Positions 17,153-27,263 are shown, numbered from the stretch's first letter. The stretch is 53,988 nucleotides of DNA from Synergistales bacterium 58_81 (GCA_001509095.1 LGGV01000002.1:1-53988), one strand, 5' to 3'. A program made the numbers and translations. The notes: generated by a model from the sequence alone, not told the origin.

Positions 17153-17286
17153 CTCTTCCCTCCTTGCCCAAAACTGATTATATGATAAAAATGGGCACCC
17201 TTCAGCAGTACAACCCCTGTCGTGGAATTTTCCAAAGAAATGCTGTGGGGAGAGGACGGCTATCAGCCACCGGTGTACCCGGTCAC

Positions 17287-17320
17287 AAAAAACCCCTCCC
17301 TGCGTTCGCATGGAGGGGTT
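17287..17320 (-). terminator. Rho-independent terminator of tRNA-Val
   Basis: A nine-base-pair stem (17291-17299 with 17312-17320) extended by TGCG/CGCA near the loop, followed on the minus strand by six T residues. It lies about 65 bases after tRNA-Val and before acpS. Confidence 0.85.
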
Positions 17321-17384
17321 CATATATAACTGTTTGGCATCCGTTTCCTAAAGGCTCCTGTCAGGCCCCCGATGAGATCCGAAA

Positions 17385-17459
17385 TGGTGGGTGGTGCAGG
17401 ACTCGAACCTGCGACCTCTTCCGCGTCAAGGAAGCGTTCTTCCTCTGAACTAACCACCC
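17385..17459 (-). tRNA. tRNA-Val (anticodon GAC)
   Basis: A 75-base cloverleaf with acceptor GGGTGGT/ACCACCC, anticodon stem CTTCC/GGAAG, loop TTGACGC and T-arm AGGTTCGAGTCCT. The anticodon is GAC. The 3' CCA is encoded. Confidence 0.97.
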
Positions 17460-17470
17460 AAGCGTGTTGA

Positions 17471-17499
17471 ATTTTACCCGTGGCTCGATAGCTTGTCAA
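17471..17499 (-). promoter_or_regulatory. Promoter of tRNA-Val
   Basis: Perfect TTGACA (17494-17499) and TAAAAT (17471-17476) with an optimal 17-base spacer. Transcription would start near 17464, only about five bases before the mature tRNA 5' end. The rest of the 197-base gap up to rlmB holds only a weak hairpin near 17570-17586. Confidence 0.8.
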
Positions 17500-17656
17500 C
17501 AACAACACAGCAGGGGAGGCAGCAAGGGAGGGCTAAGGAGACGGTTCGTAAGGCCGGAACAGAAACACCGGGGGAGGACCTCCCGAAGGGGAATAACCCA
17601 GGAACAGTGACCACCCGACCGGAGGTTCTCACATGGAACATATGAGCCGGTGATAG

Positions 17657-18454
17657 CTACTCCTTCGCGGACTGCCCGACGCTCCCAGCCTTAAGGGATC
17701 TCATCCACTCGTACATTCCGATCGCCGCCGCCGTAGAAGCGTTCAGTGAGCCGGTTCGACCTCTCATGGGGACCTTGGCAAGGAGGTCGCACGTTTCGGA
17801 GGTGAGCCTTGACATCCCTCGATCCTCGCTCCCTACAACGAGGACCATCCTCTCGGGCAGGCCACACTCCCAGAGGATCTTCCCTTTACTGTGGTCCAGC
17901 CCCACCACCCAAAACCCGTTTCCCTTAAACTCTTCGAGCGCCCTGACAACGTTCACAACACCTACCACGGGAACTCTCGCTATTGCCCCTGAACTCGTTC
18001 TCATCACCGTCGAAGTGGGGAGAACTGAACGCCTTCTGGGAACGATCATGCCATCGGCGCCGAAGACCTCTGCCGATCTGGCTATGGCTCCCAGGTTCTG
18101 GGGATCCTGGAGGTGGTCGACCAGAACGATCAGGGAGGGGCCCCAGACCGGGTCTAGCCCTTTCAGAAAACTCTCAAGGTCAGTCAAAGCTACTGGGAGC
18201 ATTTTGGCGATAATTCCCTGGTGTCGACCACCTGGGCAGATCCTGTCTATCCTGGAAGGATGGACAAGTTGCCACCTTACACCGGCCCTCTTGCAAGTTT
18301 CCAGGAATTGCTCCCTTTCATTGGTTGCCATCTTCTCCGAGACAAGGACCACGGAGCAGTGTTCGGGAAGTGAGTCCAGAACGGCCTTGACGGCATTCTT
18401 CCCGAACACCAGGTCCTCGCTGCCCGGGTCCTTTCCTGTCGGATTAACGGACAT
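17657..18454 (-). CDS. rlmB: 23S rRNA (guanosine-2'-O-)-methyltransferase RlmB (SpoU/TrmH family)
   Basis: SPOUT-fold 2'-O-methyltransferase acting on 23S rRNA. The 265-residue protein has an N-terminal substrate-binding domain starting LVFGKNAVKAVL, then the SpoU motifs VLVDHLQDPQNLGAIARSAE (motif 1, about 120-139), VLVVGSEDRGMSRL (motif 2) and VPMRGRTGSLNASTAAAIGMYE (motif 3; quoted in part). ATG 18454 follows AGGAGGAGGG and overlaps the uvrA end by 11 bases. Confidence 0.92.
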   Translation of the reverse strand: MSVNPTGKDPGSEDLVFGKNAVKAVLDSLPEHCSVVLVSEKMATNEREQFLETCKRAGVRWQLVHPSRIDRICPGGRHQGIIAKMLPVALTDLESFLKGLDPVWGPSLIVLVDHLQDPQNLGAIARSAEVFGADGMIVPRRRSVLPTSTVMRTSSGAIARVPVVGVVNVVRALEEFKGNGFWVVGLDHSKGKILWECGLPERMVLVVGSEDRGMSRLTSETCDLLAKVPMRGRTGSLNASTAAAIGMYEWMRSLKAGSVGQSAKE

Positions 18455-21275
18455 CGGCTTCCCTCCTCCTGATACTATCCAGGAACTCTCCCAGGTGACG
18501 GGCGGTATGACCTTTCGCATTCCGAACGATCTCGGAAGGAGATCCCGTTGCCACGACGGCCCCTCCCTGGTGACCGCCCTCGGGGCCGAGGTCGATAATA
18601 TGGTCAGCAGAGGCAAGGACGTCCAGGTTGTGTTCAATAAGCAGGACCGTATTACCCTGGTCGATGATCTTCTGCAGAAGGACCAGCAGTTTCCTTACAT
18701 CCAGGTAGTGGAGGCCTGTGGTAGGCTCATCCAGTATGTAAAGCGTATGCCCCCGGAACTGCTTCCCCAGTTCCTCTGCCAGCTTTACTCTCTGGGCCTC
18801 CCCCCCGCTGAGGGTCGTCGCGGGCTGTCCGAGGCGGATGTACCCAAGTCCTGCCTGCTGAAGCACCGAAAGCCTCCTCGATATCCTCGGTATATCCCCG
18901 AAAAAGGCCCTGGCTTCATCTACGGTCATTTCAAGAACCTCGGCGATGTTCCTGCTCTTGTACCTTATATCGAGAGTTTCCCGGTTGTACCTCTTCCCTT
19001 GGCAGACCTCGCACTTGACGTAGACATCTGGCATAAAGAGCATGGAGATCCGTACTTCGCCGTCTCCCTTGCAGGCCTCACAGCGACCTCCCCGGACATT
19101 GAAACTGAAGCGCCCCGCTTTGTAACCCCTTATCCTTGACTCTGGGAGAGAGGCAAAGAGTTCTCTAATGGGGGTGAAAAGCTGGGTGTAGGTCGCCGGA
19201 TTGGAGCGGGGCGTTCTGCCGATGGGCGACTGATCTATCATTACCACGTTCCTCAGAGCTTCCCATCCTTCGATATCCCTGTGCCGCCCGGCCCTTCCCC
19301 TGAAATTTTTGTCCAGTTTTCGCTTCAGACCCTTGTAGAGTACTTCGTTTAGAAGGGTGCTCTTGCCGGACCCTGAGACACCGCTTATGCATACCAGGCG
19401 GCCAAGGGGGATCGAAACATCAATGCTCTTCAGGTTGTTCTCTTCAGCTCCTTTTACCACTATCCATCCCGGAGCATCTGGAAGTACCCCCCTGCGGAAT
19501 GAAGTGCCAGAATCCTTTCCTGATATAAAGGGGCCTGAAAGCGAGTTCCCCGAGACGATCTCTGAAGGTTTCCCGCAGGCTGTGACCCTGCCGCCGTGCT
19601 CTCCGGCGGCAGGCCCCAGCTCAACGATGTAATCGGCCCTTGTCATGGTGTCCCGGTCATGTTCGACGACAATAACGGTGTTGTCCAGGTCCCGTATCGC
19701 CTCGAGGGTACCCAGAAGCCTTGATGTATCCCTTGGATGGAGCCCTATGGTCGGCTCATCAAGGACGTAAAGGACACCGCTCAATTTGGAGCCTATCTGC
19801 GTTGCCAGCCTTATGCGCTGGCTCTCACCGGAGCTGAGGGTATCGGCCCGTCTGGAGAGAGACAGGTATCCCACTCCCACATCGACCATGAATGACAGTC
19901 TCTTGGCTATCTCTTCAATGATCCTCCTGGCGGGCTCCTTCATCAGGATCTGGAAACCGGGTTCCCCTATCCTCTCCAGCAGTTCGGAGACGGGCATCTC
20001 GACGACCTCCCCTATGGTCAGTCCGTCCACCCTTACCGAAAGGGCCTCCGGCCGGAGCCTCTTGCCCTTGCAGGTTTGGCATATATCCTCGGCCCTGTAG
20101 CTTGCCAGCTCGTTCATTATCGATTCGGAATCGGTCTCTTTCCATCTTGTCTCGAGCCAGGGGATCAGCCCCTCGTACCTCCCCATGTAGGACATCTCCC
20201 GGTTCCCTTCACGATAGGTCATCGGGACCCGTATACTGTCTCCATGGATGATCGCCTCCCTGATCTCACCGGGAAGATCCATGAAAGGACGATCCAGGTC
20301 CCAGCCCCGGTGTCTGGCGAGCGCCGCAAGCTTTCTCAGCATGTAATGCCTGTTCTTCCATGGGAGAAGAGCTCCGTCGAGTACATTGCCAGAGGGGTCC
20401 ACGGCCAGTTCTTCCGAAAAGTACTGGTGGCTCCCCAGTCCATTGCAGTCGGGACAGGCACCGAAAGGGTTGTTGAAGGAAAAGAGTCTCGGCTCGATCT
20501 CCGGAAGGATAATGTCGCACTCCGGACAGGCGAACTTCTCGGTAATGATAACTTCCTGGTCCCCGAAGACGATCATGAGATACCCCCCGCTGAGGGAGAG
20601 GGAGTTCTCGACGGCTTCGGCAAGCCTGTCCCTCCTGTTTCCGTCAACGGTGAGGCGGTCAATGAACACCTCGATGTTGTGTTTCCTGTTCTTGGCCAGA
20701 GGGATATCCTCCTCCAGCCACAGGAGCGTCCCGTCGACCCTGGCCCTGAGGAATCCCTCCTTCTGGTACTGCAGGAAGAGGTTCCTGAACTCCCCTTTTT
20801 TCCCTCTTACCACGGGGGACAAAATGTCCACCTTCTCCCCCTCATGCTTCTGCATCAGCATATCCAGTATCTCGTCGACGGTATGCCTTTCAACAGGCTT
20901 GCCGCACTGTGGGCAGACCGGGGTCCCGGTCCTTCCAAAAAGAAGCCTAAGGTAGTCGTAGACCTCCGTCACGGTACCCACGGTAGATCTGGGGTTGTGG
21001 GAGACGCCCTTCTGTTCTATTGAAATAGCTGGTGAAAGACCCGAAATATCGTCTACATCGGGTTTGTCCTGTACCCCCAGGAACTGTCGGGCGTAGGAGG
21101 ATAGGGACTCGACGTACCGTCTCTGCCCCTCGGCATAGATCGTATCGAAGGCCAGTGAGGATTTTCCCGATCCGGAGGGCCCAGTGATGACCACAAGGCA
21201 GTTCTTAGGTATGTCTACGTCTATGTTTTTCAGGTTGTGCTGTCTTGCCCCTCTTACCTCTATCCATTGCGGCAC
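18444..21275 (-). CDS. uvrA: Excinuclease ABC subunit A
   Basis: DNA-damage recognition ATPase of nucleotide excision repair. The 943-residue protein has two ABC cassettes, with Walker A GPSGSGKSS (about 31-39) and GVSGSGKST in the second half, ABC signatures in both, and Zn-binding CxxC pairs (CPQCG, CPEC, CPDC, CEACKGDG, CEVCQG). The start is a GTG at 21275 behind GGAGGCGGG, which places the first 71 bases of uvrA inside the end of uvrB. Gene order is uvrB-uvrA-rlmB. Confidence 0.96.
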   Translation of the reverse strand: MPQWIEVRGARQHNLKNIDVDIPKNCLVVITGPSGSGKSSLAFDTIYAEGQRRYVESLSSYARQFLGVQDKPDVDDISGLSPAISIEQKGVSHNPRSTVGTVTEVYDYLRLLFGRTGTPVCPQCGKPVERHTVDEILDMLMQKHEGEKVDILSPVVRGKKGEFRNLFLQYQKEGFLRARVDGTLLWLEEDIPLAKNRKHNIEVFIDRLTVDGNRRDRLAEAVENSLSLSGGYLMIVFGDQEVIITEKFACPECDIILPEIEPRLFSFNNPFGACPDCNGLGSHQYFSEELAVDPSGNVLDGALLPWKNRHYMLRKLAALARHRGWDLDRPFMDLPGEIREAIIHGDSIRVPMTYREGNREMSYMGRYEGLIPWLETRWKETDSESIMNELASYRAEDICQTCKGKRLRPEALSVRVDGLTIGEVVEMPVSELLERIGEPGFQILMKEPARRIIEEIAKRLSFMVDVGVGYLSLSRRADTLSSGESQRIRLATQIGSKLSGVLYVLDEPTIGLHPRDTSRLLGTLEAIRDLDNTVIVVEHDRDTMTRADYIVELGPAAGEHGGRVTACGKPSEIVSGNSLSGPFISGKDSGTSFRRGVLPDAPGWIVVKGAEENNLKSIDVSIPLGRLVCISGVSGSGKSTLLNEVLYKGLKRKLDKNFRGRAGRHRDIEGWEALRNVVMIDQSPIGRTPRSNPATYTQLFTPIRELFASLPESRIRGYKAGRFSFNVRGGRCEACKGDGEVRISMLFMPDVYVKCEVCQGKRYNRETLDIRYKSRNIAEVLEMTVDEARAFFGDIPRISRRLSVLQQAGLGYIRLGQPATTLSGGEAQRVKLAEELGKQFRGHTLYILDEPTTGLHYLDVRKLLVLLQKIIDQGNTVLLIEHNLDVLASADHIIDLGPEGGHQGGAVVATGSPSEIVRNAKGHTARHLGEFLDSIRRREADVR

Positions 21276-23256
21276 GGATGGACCCGCCTCCCTGTTTTCC
21301 CTGAAGAATATCCCTTATGACCGCAGCTCTCTCGAAGTCCAGGTCCTCCACGGCCTTCCACATCATTCTCTCAAGCTCCTGGCTGGTGAAACCCTCTCCC
21401 CCTGGCCTGACCGAAATGCCTGCAGCGATATCGGCGATCTCCTCCTCCGGCAAAAGAGGCATGATCTTCTTGTGTATGGTCTTCGGGGTGATGTTATGCA
21501 CCCTGTTGAAGGTCAACTGCTTTTCTCTTCTCCTGGCCGTCTCATCCAGGGCAGACCTTATGCTCCCCGTCTCCTGGTCAGCGTAGAGGATCACCTGCCC
21601 TGCCGTGTTCCGGGCGGCCCTCCCGATGATCTGGATAAGGGACCTTCTGGACCTGAGGAACCCCTCCCTGTCGGCATCCAGAATGCCCACGAAGGAGACC
21701 TCCGGGAGATCTATCCCTTCCCTGAGGAGGTTCACGCCCACAAGGACCGATATCTCCCCCTTGCGAAGGTCCCTGATAAGCTCCGTTCTTTCGAAGGCGT
21801 CAAGCTCCGAATGGATGTATTTGACACCAAATCCGATCTCTGAAAGGTATTCGGCCAGATCCTCCGAGGAGCGTTTTGTCAGAGTGGTCACAAGGGCTCT
21901 CTCGCCCCTGGCCACCACCTTCCTGAGTCTTTCCGTCAGGTCGTCTATCTGCCCGGTGGCCGGGACCACAAGCACCTCGGGGTCCACTACTCCAGTTGGA
22001 CGCGCTATCAGCTCGGCCACTGTCGTGGAAACAGATGTCTCCCAGTCCCCGGGGGTGGCCGATACGAAGCAGGCCTGTCTGAGAAAGGCACAGAACTCTT
22101 CCCACCTGAGCGGGCGGTTGTCAAGGCACGAGGGCAGCCTGAAACCATGGTCCACCAGGGTCTGCTTTCTCGCCCTGTCGCCGTTGTACATTCCCTGCAC
22201 CTGGGGGATAGTGATATGTGATTCGTCGATGAAGAAGAGAAAGTCCTCTGGGAAGAAATCCAGAAGCGTTCCCGGGGTCTCACCGGGTTCTCGTCCGTCG
22301 AGTATCCTGGAGTAGTTCTCGATCCCCGAACAGTACCCCACCTGAGTCAGCATTTCCATGTCGTACCTTGTCCTCATCTCAAGCCGCTGTGCTTCGAGCA
22401 GTTTCCCCCGGGATCTGAAGTACTCCAGCCTTTCCTGGAGCTCCTCCTCGATCGTGGGAAGGGCCCTTGCTATGGCCTCCTGGGAAGTAATGTAGTGCTG
22501 TGCCGGGAAGATCGCCGCATTAGGTTTGGAGAGAATGCTTCTCCCCGTAAGCGGTTCTATCTCGTCTATCCTTTCTATCAGGTCGTCCTCCATGTGAACC
22601 CTCACCGCCGTGTCACTGTAGGCAGGAAAGATTTCTACTACCCCGCCCCGGGCCCGGAAGGTCCCCGGCTGAAGATCGAGATCATTCCTCTCGTAGTGGT
22701 TAGTGACCAGTCTTGAGAGGAAATCCCTTCGCTCATATCTCTCACCGAGGGAGAAGCGGAAGATGGCATCCTCGTAGGCCTTCCTCCTGCCCAGGCCGTA
22801 GATGCATGAAACACTTGCAACGACTATGACGTCCCTCCTCTCGAGAAGGGATTTGGTGGTGGCAAGCCTGAGCTTTTCTATCCTGTCGTTAATGGAGGCG
22901 TCCTTCTCTATGTATACGTCCGAGACGGGGACGTAGGCCTCGGGTTGGTAGTAATCGTAATAGCTGACGAAATAGTGAACTGCGTTACCAGGAAAGAACT
23001 CCTTGAACTCACTGTACAGCTGGGCTGCCAGGGTCTTGTTGTGAGCGAGTACAAGGGCCGGTCTCTGCAGTCTTTCTATCACGTTCGCCATGGCAAAGGT
23101 CTTCCCGCTCCCTGTCACTCCAAGCAGGCACTGGAAACGCTCCCCCCTCCTGAAACCTTCGACAAGACGATCTATGGCTTCTGGCTGATCCCCTGCCGGC
23201 GGCCATTCAGAAAAAAGCTTGAAACCTGAAGTTGTATCGCTCAAGGCAGCCTCCAT
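21205..23256 (-). CDS. uvrB: Excinuclease ABC subunit B
   Basis: Helicase-like damage-verification subunit that hands over to UvrC. The 683-residue protein has the Walker A motif GVTGSGKTF (about 44-52), the beta-hairpin YYDYYQPEAYVP, helicase motifs including VGVNLLREGID and LIQIIGRAAR, and a C-terminal UVR domain for UvrC contact. ATG 23256 was preferred because the family begins just before FKLFSEWPPAGDQ. It follows ftsH across an intergenic terminator and overlaps uvrA by 71 bases. Confidence 0.96.
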   Translation of the reverse strand: MEAALSDTTSGFKLFSEWPPAGDQPEAIDRLVEGFRRGERFQCLLGVTGSGKTFAMANVIERLQRPALVLAHNKTLAAQLYSEFKEFFPGNAVHYFVSYYDYYQPEAYVPVSDVYIEKDASINDRIEKLRLATTKSLLERRDVIVVASVSCIYGLGRRKAYEDAIFRFSLGERYERRDFLSRLVTNHYERNDLDLQPGTFRARGGVVEIFPAYSDTAVRVHMEDDLIERIDEIEPLTGRSILSKPNAAIFPAQHYITSQEAIARALPTIEEELQERLEYFRSRGKLLEAQRLEMRTRYDMEMLTQVGYCSGIENYSRILDGREPGETPGTLLDFFPEDFLFFIDESHITIPQVQGMYNGDRARKQTLVDHGFRLPSCLDNRPLRWEEFCAFLRQACFVSATPGDWETSVSTTVAELIARPTGVVDPEVLVVPATGQIDDLTERLRKVVARGERALVTTLTKRSSEDLAEYLSEIGFGVKYIHSELDAFERTELIRDLRKGEISVLVGVNLLREGIDLPEVSFVGILDADREGFLRSRRSLIQIIGRAARNTAGQVILYADQETGSIRSALDETARRREKQLTFNRVHNITPKTIHKKIMPLLPEEEIADIAAGISVRPGGEGFTSQELERMMWKAVEDLDFERAAVIRDILQGKQGGGSIRAAMDRGKRGKTAQPEKHRRRHT

Positions 23257-23264
23257 CTTCCAGA

Positions 23265-23312
23265 ATAATAAAGAGAAAAGAGCGCCCGGCCTCAAAGGAT
23301 CAGACCGAACGC
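23265..23312 (-). terminator. Terminator between ftsH and uvrB
   Basis: A ten-base-pair stem with three G-U pairs (23303-23312 with 23282-23291) and an 11-base loop, followed on the minus strand by TCTTTTCTCTTTATT. It ends nine bases before the uvrB ATG, so it would stop or attenuate transcription from ftsH into uvrB. Confidence 0.65.
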
Positions 23313-23366
23313 CCGTTACATACAGATGCAGAAGCGGCCGTTCCTTTCAGGGACGTCACAACGCCT

Positions 23367-25238
23367 TCAGGCTACGGACCCTCCCTCTTCGTCTTCGATC
23401 TCCCCGACTGTGGCAACTACTTCTTCCGCTGCTTCCGGGGACCCGACGATACCCTCCTCGAGGAGAGCATCAAGCCTGTCGCCCTCGATCACCTCTTCGA
23501 CCAGCAGCGTCCTCGCGATCCTGACATGAGCCTCCTGATTCTCATTAAGGATATTGCGGACCCTCTCGTAACAGCCTTCGACTATACTCCTGACCTCCTG
23601 GTCTATAGCGTAGGCCACCTCATCGCTATAGTTCCTGTCCTCCATGATGTCCCTTCCCAGGAAGACCTCGTGCTGCTTCCTGCCCAGTGTGACCGGACCC
23701 AGCGTGTCACTCATCCCGAACTCTGTCACCATCTGCCTTGCGATCTGGGTCGCTCTTTCCAGGTCGTTCTGGGCTCCGGTAGTAATATCAGAAAAATGGA
23801 TCTCCTCTGCCACCCTTCCGCCCAGCAGTACGCATATTCTGTTGGTAAGCTCCTTCTTGGACATCAGGAAGCGATCCTCCTCGGGGAGTTGCAGGGTGTA
23901 GCCCAGGGCCTTGTGCCCCCTGGGAATGATGGAGATCTTGTGGACGGGGTCACACCCAGGCACCATTTTGGCGACAAGTGCATGTCCCACTTCATGGAAC
24001 GCGATGATCTCCTTCTCCCGGTCGCTGATAAGTCGGGTCCTTCGCTCCGGTCCCGCCAGGACCCTGTCAATGGCCTCCTCGAACTCTGCCATGGAGATGT
24101 TATTCCTTTCTCTCCTCGCGGCGAGCAGGGCAGCTTCGTTCACCAGGTTGGCCAGGTCGGCTCCGACGAAACCGGGGGTTCTCTTGGCCAGCACCTCCAG
24201 ATCCACGTCCTCCTCCACCTTCATCTCCCTCAGGTGGACCTTGAGGATAGCCTTCCGTCCGTTCCGGTCAGGGCGGTCTACCACAATTTGACGGTCGAAG
24301 CGTCCCGGCCTGAGAAGGGCTGGGTCGAGGATATCGGGGCGGTTGGTCGCGGCGATGAGAATGATCCCCGTTGACACGTCGAAACCGTCCATCTCAACCA
24401 GGAGCTGGTTCAGGGTCTGTTCCCTCTCGTCGTGCCCTCCTCCTAGACCGGCACCGCGCTGCCTTCCCACAGCATCGATCTCGTCTATGAAAACGATACA
24501 TGGCTGGTTCTTCCTGGCCTGTTCGAACATGTCCCGGACCCTTGCGGCACCTACGCCTACGAACATTTCAACGAAATCCGAGCCGCTTATGCTGAAGAAC
24601 GGGACATCGGCTTCGCCCGAGCAGGCCCTGGCGAGAAGGGTCTTACCTGCCCCAGGGGGGCCCAAAAGAAGCACCCCTTTCGGTACCCTGGCCCCTAGCC
24701 TGGAAAACCGGTTTGGGTCCCTCAGGTAGTCCACGACCTCCTTGAGCTCCTCCTTGGATTCGTCACAACCGGCCACGTCGGCGAAGGTCACCTTGGGCCT
24801 GTTGTCGAGGAAGAGCTTGGCCTTGTTCTTGGCAAAACTCATCACCTTGTTGCTGCCGCCCTGCATGTGATAGAGGATGAATACCCAGGCTCCTATCAGG
24901 AGCAGGGTAGGGAACAGGGAGGACATCATCGTTACCCACCAGGGGGATCTTGCCGGAGGCAGGACCTCCACCTGGACACCTTTTTCTGCCAGCTGGGGTG
25001 CCAGGTCGCCGATCCCGACCGCGATGGTGCGGAATTTGACCCCTCCCTCCCGGGTACCCTTGATATTGTCGCCCTCTATGGACACCTGTTCCAGTTTCCC
25101 TTCCCGGAAATACCCCAGGAAGGTGCTATAGCTTATCAGTTCATGTTCCTCCGGGCTCTGGACCGGTGAAAGGAACATGTTCACCAGGCTCACCACAAGA
25201 ACGATCATTACAAGGTAAAGCCCGAGGTTCTTAGCCAT
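23367..25238 (-). CDS. ftsH: ATP-dependent zinc metalloprotease FtsH
   Basis: Membrane-anchored AAA+ protease for quality control of membrane and short-lived cytosolic proteins. The 623-residue protein has two membrane helices (about 2-23 and 105-123) around a periplasmic domain, Walker A GPPGAGKT (193-200), Walker [10 protein letters not shown], the SRH region [18 protein letters not shown], and the zinc motif HEVGH (415-419), a mild variant of HEAGH. ATG 25238 gives MAKNLGLYL. It completes a tilS-hpt-ftsH order that is common in bacteria. Confidence 0.96.
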   Translation of the reverse strand: MAKNLGLYLVMIVLVVSLVNMFLSPVQSPEEHELISYSTFLGYFREGKLEQVSIEGDNIKGTREGGVKFRTIAVGIGDLAPQLAEKGVQVEVLPPARSPWWVTMMSSLFPTLLLIGAWVFILYHMQGGSNKVMSFAKNKAKLFLDNRPKVTFADVAGCDESKEELKEVVDYLRDPNRFSRLGARVPKGVLLLGPPGAGKTLLARACSGEADVPFFSISGSDFVEMFVGVGAARVRDMFEQARKNQPCIVFIDEIDAVGRQRGAGLGGGHDEREQTLNQLLVEMDGFDVSTGIILIAATNRPDILDPALLRPGRFDRQIVVDRPDRNGRKAILKVHLREMKVEEDVDLEVLAKRTPGFVGADLANLVNEAALLAARRERNNISMAEFEEAIDRVLAGPERRTRLISDREKEIIAFHEVGHALVAKMVPGCDPVHKISIIPRGHKALGYTLQLPEEDRFLMSKKELTNRICVLLGGRVAEEIHFSDITTGAQNDLERATQIARQMVTEFGMSDTLGPVTLGRKQHEVFLGRDIMEDRNYSDEVAYAIDQEVRSIVEGCYERVRNILNENQEAHVRIARTLLVEEVIEGDRLDALLEEGIVGSPEAAEEVVATVGEIEDEEGGSVA

Positions 25239-25295
25239 TCTTCCCAATACTGTCCCACCTCTCGTTCAAAAGAACAGGTACTCCTGGAAAAGGAC

Positions 25296-25832
25296 CTAGT
25301 CCCTTTTCTTCAGGGTGTGGATCTCGGGCAGGTTTCTCCATCTCCCGGAATAGTCCAAGCCATAGCCTACCACAAACTCGTCGGGGATTTCGAACCCCTT
25401 GAAAGCTATGTCGATCTCGGTCTTTCTCCGAGAAGGCTTGTCAAGCAGGGAACAGATCTCTAGCATCTCCGGCTCTCTTTCCCTGAGGATGCTGACCAGG
25501 TAGGAGAGGGTAAGCCCCGTATCTACAATATCCTCGACAATGATCACGTTCCTGCCATTGATATTGATATCCAGGTCCTTGATTATCCGGACAACGCCGC
25601 TAGATTCGGTGGAAGGCCCATAGGATGTCACCGCGAGGAAGTCCAGTTCCGTCGTGATGGATACAGGCAGCTCCCTTATCAGGTCGGAAAGGAATACCAC
25701 TGCTCCCTTCAGTACGCCTATCAGCACCAGGTCCATGTCCCCGTAAGCGGAACCGATATCGAAAGCAAGTTCCCTGACCCTCTCCTGAATGGTCTTTCTC
25801 CTTATCAGGACCTCTCCGAGATCAAATCCCAT
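25296..25832 (-). CDS. hpt: Hypoxanthine(-guanine) phosphoribosyltransferase
   Basis: Purine salvage: converts hypoxanthine or guanine and PRPP to IMP or GMP. The 178-residue protein has VLKGAVVFLSDL, the PRPP-binding VIIVEDIVDTGLTL (about 97-110) and FVVGYGLDYSG near the C-terminus. It overlaps tilS by 11 bases and precedes ftsH. Confidence 0.95.
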   Translation of the reverse strand: MGFDLGEVLIRRKTIQERVRELAFDIGSAYGDMDLVLIGVLKGAVVFLSDLIRELPVSITTELDFLAVTSYGPSTESSGVVRIIKDLDININGRNVIIVEDIVDTGLTLSYLVSILREREPEMLEICSLLDKPSRRKTEIDIAFKGFEIPDEFVVGYGLDYSGRWRNLPEIHTLKKRD

Positions 25833-27234
25833 CTTGGATCTCTCCTTTCAATCCGCTTCCTCCGATCCTCGCCCGGAGTTCAAGGGAGGGTCCGACGTTG
25901 ACAGACGACTGTCTCCTTGCTGGACACAAAGGACATGAAAAAGGGACCCAGACAGTCCCTGAGGTTCTGACCTCTGGCCAGACCCTCTCGGCCCACCAGG
26001 GTATCCCTGCCCGAGATGTACCCGGCTCCCCTGCAGATCCGGCGACCTCTACTTCAATTACATCCACCCCGTTCAGCGGGACACGGCAGGCCCGCTCTCC
26101 CAGAAAAGGACAGCCGCCTTGGGAAATATTCCACTCAAAGTACCATGCCCCCCAACTGAAGGACCCTCTCTCCCCCTTCAGGGGAAAGGACTCTCCGCAA
26201 GGTCCGGGGGAAGAGAAGAGACTTCTTTCAACGAGGGATACCGATCCCCTGGAACCGCATACCTCAAGGTCCCTCTCCCACTGGAATCGCCATCTCCCCT
26301 CTCCTCTGCGGATCAGCTCAAGGAGTCTGGAAGTCTTGCTCCTTGAAAGGGGTGCAAGTCCCAGGTCTCTCCCCTCGTATGCCATTATCGACTGTAACGT
26401 CTGGTCATCCATTCTCCTCAGAAGTCCAGTGTCCCACGACCTCAATGCGAGGGGTTGATGTCTTCTGCACCAGCAGGCCAGGCTCTTCGACAGTTCCTCC
26501 CTCGACGATTCGATCTCGTATGCCTCCGAGGAGAGGCTGATCAGGTGGTCCGCAAAACGCCGGTTCCCCTCTGTGGAAAGTAACGGGAAAATAACATGCC
26601 TGATCTTGTTCCTGAAATACCTGGTCTCCAGGTTCGTCTCATCCTCTACCCAGGGGACGGGGATCTCGAGAAGAAGTCCCTGAAGCTGCTCCCTCGAGAG
26701 ATCGATCACTGGACGGACTATCCCTTCCCTTGTTCTGGGTATCCCTCTTAGCCCCCTGATCCCTGTCCCCCGAAGCAGGTTAAGAAAGACCGTCTCGGCC
26801 TGATCGTCGGCATTATGACCCGTTGCGATGAAAGACGCTCCCCGACTGGAAGCCACCCTGTCGAGGAAGGCGTATCTCTCCCTTCTTCCAGCCTCTTCAA
26901 GGGTCTCTCCTCTTCCTTTCAGGGAAGGGATATCCCTATGCTCAATGTGACACTCGATATTCCATTCGCGGCAAATTCCTTCCACGAAGACGGCATCCCT
27001 CAGGGCGGTCTCCTTCCGGAAGCCATGTTCCAGATGGGCGGCAATGACCTTCCCCCTCCACCTGAAGCAGAGGAGCCACAGGAGGGCCATGGAGTCTATA
27101 CCTCCTGAGACGGCGGCCACGATCGGCCCTTCGTGGTCCCACCAGCCCTGGTCCCTGCCTGCGATCTCGAAGCTCTTGAAGAGAGACCGGGCTTCATGGC
27201 TCCATCCTTCCTTGACGGGGCGGACCTTGTTCAA
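25822..27234 (-). CDS. tilS: tRNA(Ile)-lysidine synthetase
   Basis: Adds lysine to C34 of tRNA-Ile(CAU) so that it reads AUA. The 470-residue protein has the PP-loop SGGIDS (43-48), GTGHNADDQAETVFLNLLRG with the catalytic DD region, and RGIPRTREG. The C-terminal third is weakly conserved. A TTG start at 27234 lies four bases after GGAGG. The gene lies 51 bases after glnS and overlaps hpt. Confidence 0.93.
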   Translation of the reverse strand: MNKVRPVKEGWSHEARSLFKSFEIAGRDQGWWDHEGPIVAAVSGGIDSMALLWLLCFRWRGKVIAAHLEHGFRKETALRDAVFVEGICREWNIECHIEHRDIPSLKGRGETLEEAGRRERYAFLDRVASSRGASFIATGHNADDQAETVFLNLLRGTGIRGLRGIPRTREGIVRPVIDLSREQLQGLLLEIPVPWVEDETNLETRYFRNKIRHVIFPLLSTEGNRRFADHLISLSSEAYEIESSREELSKSLACWCRRHQPLALRSWDTGLLRRMDDQTLQSIMAYEGRDLGLAPLSRSKTSRLLELIRRGEGRWRFQWERDLEVCGSRGSVSLVERSLFSSPGPCGESFPLKGERGSFSWGAWYFEWNISQGGCPFLGERACRVPLNGVDVIEVEVAGSAGEPGTSRAGIPWWAERVWPEVRTSGTVWVPFSCPLCPARRQSSVNVGPSLELRARIGGSGLKGEIQDGI

Positions 27235-27263
27235 GATGCCTCCACTCTTTTCAAGAAATGATG

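Noticed and set aside
17766-19139. Plus-strand open frame of 457 codons opposite rlmB and uvrA
   Set aside because: Spans the ends of two genuine minus-strand genes and has no recognisable domain.
23232-24374. Plus-strand open frame of 380 codons opposite ftsH
   Set aside because: Antisense shadow of ftsH; covers the ftsH-uvrB terminator as well.
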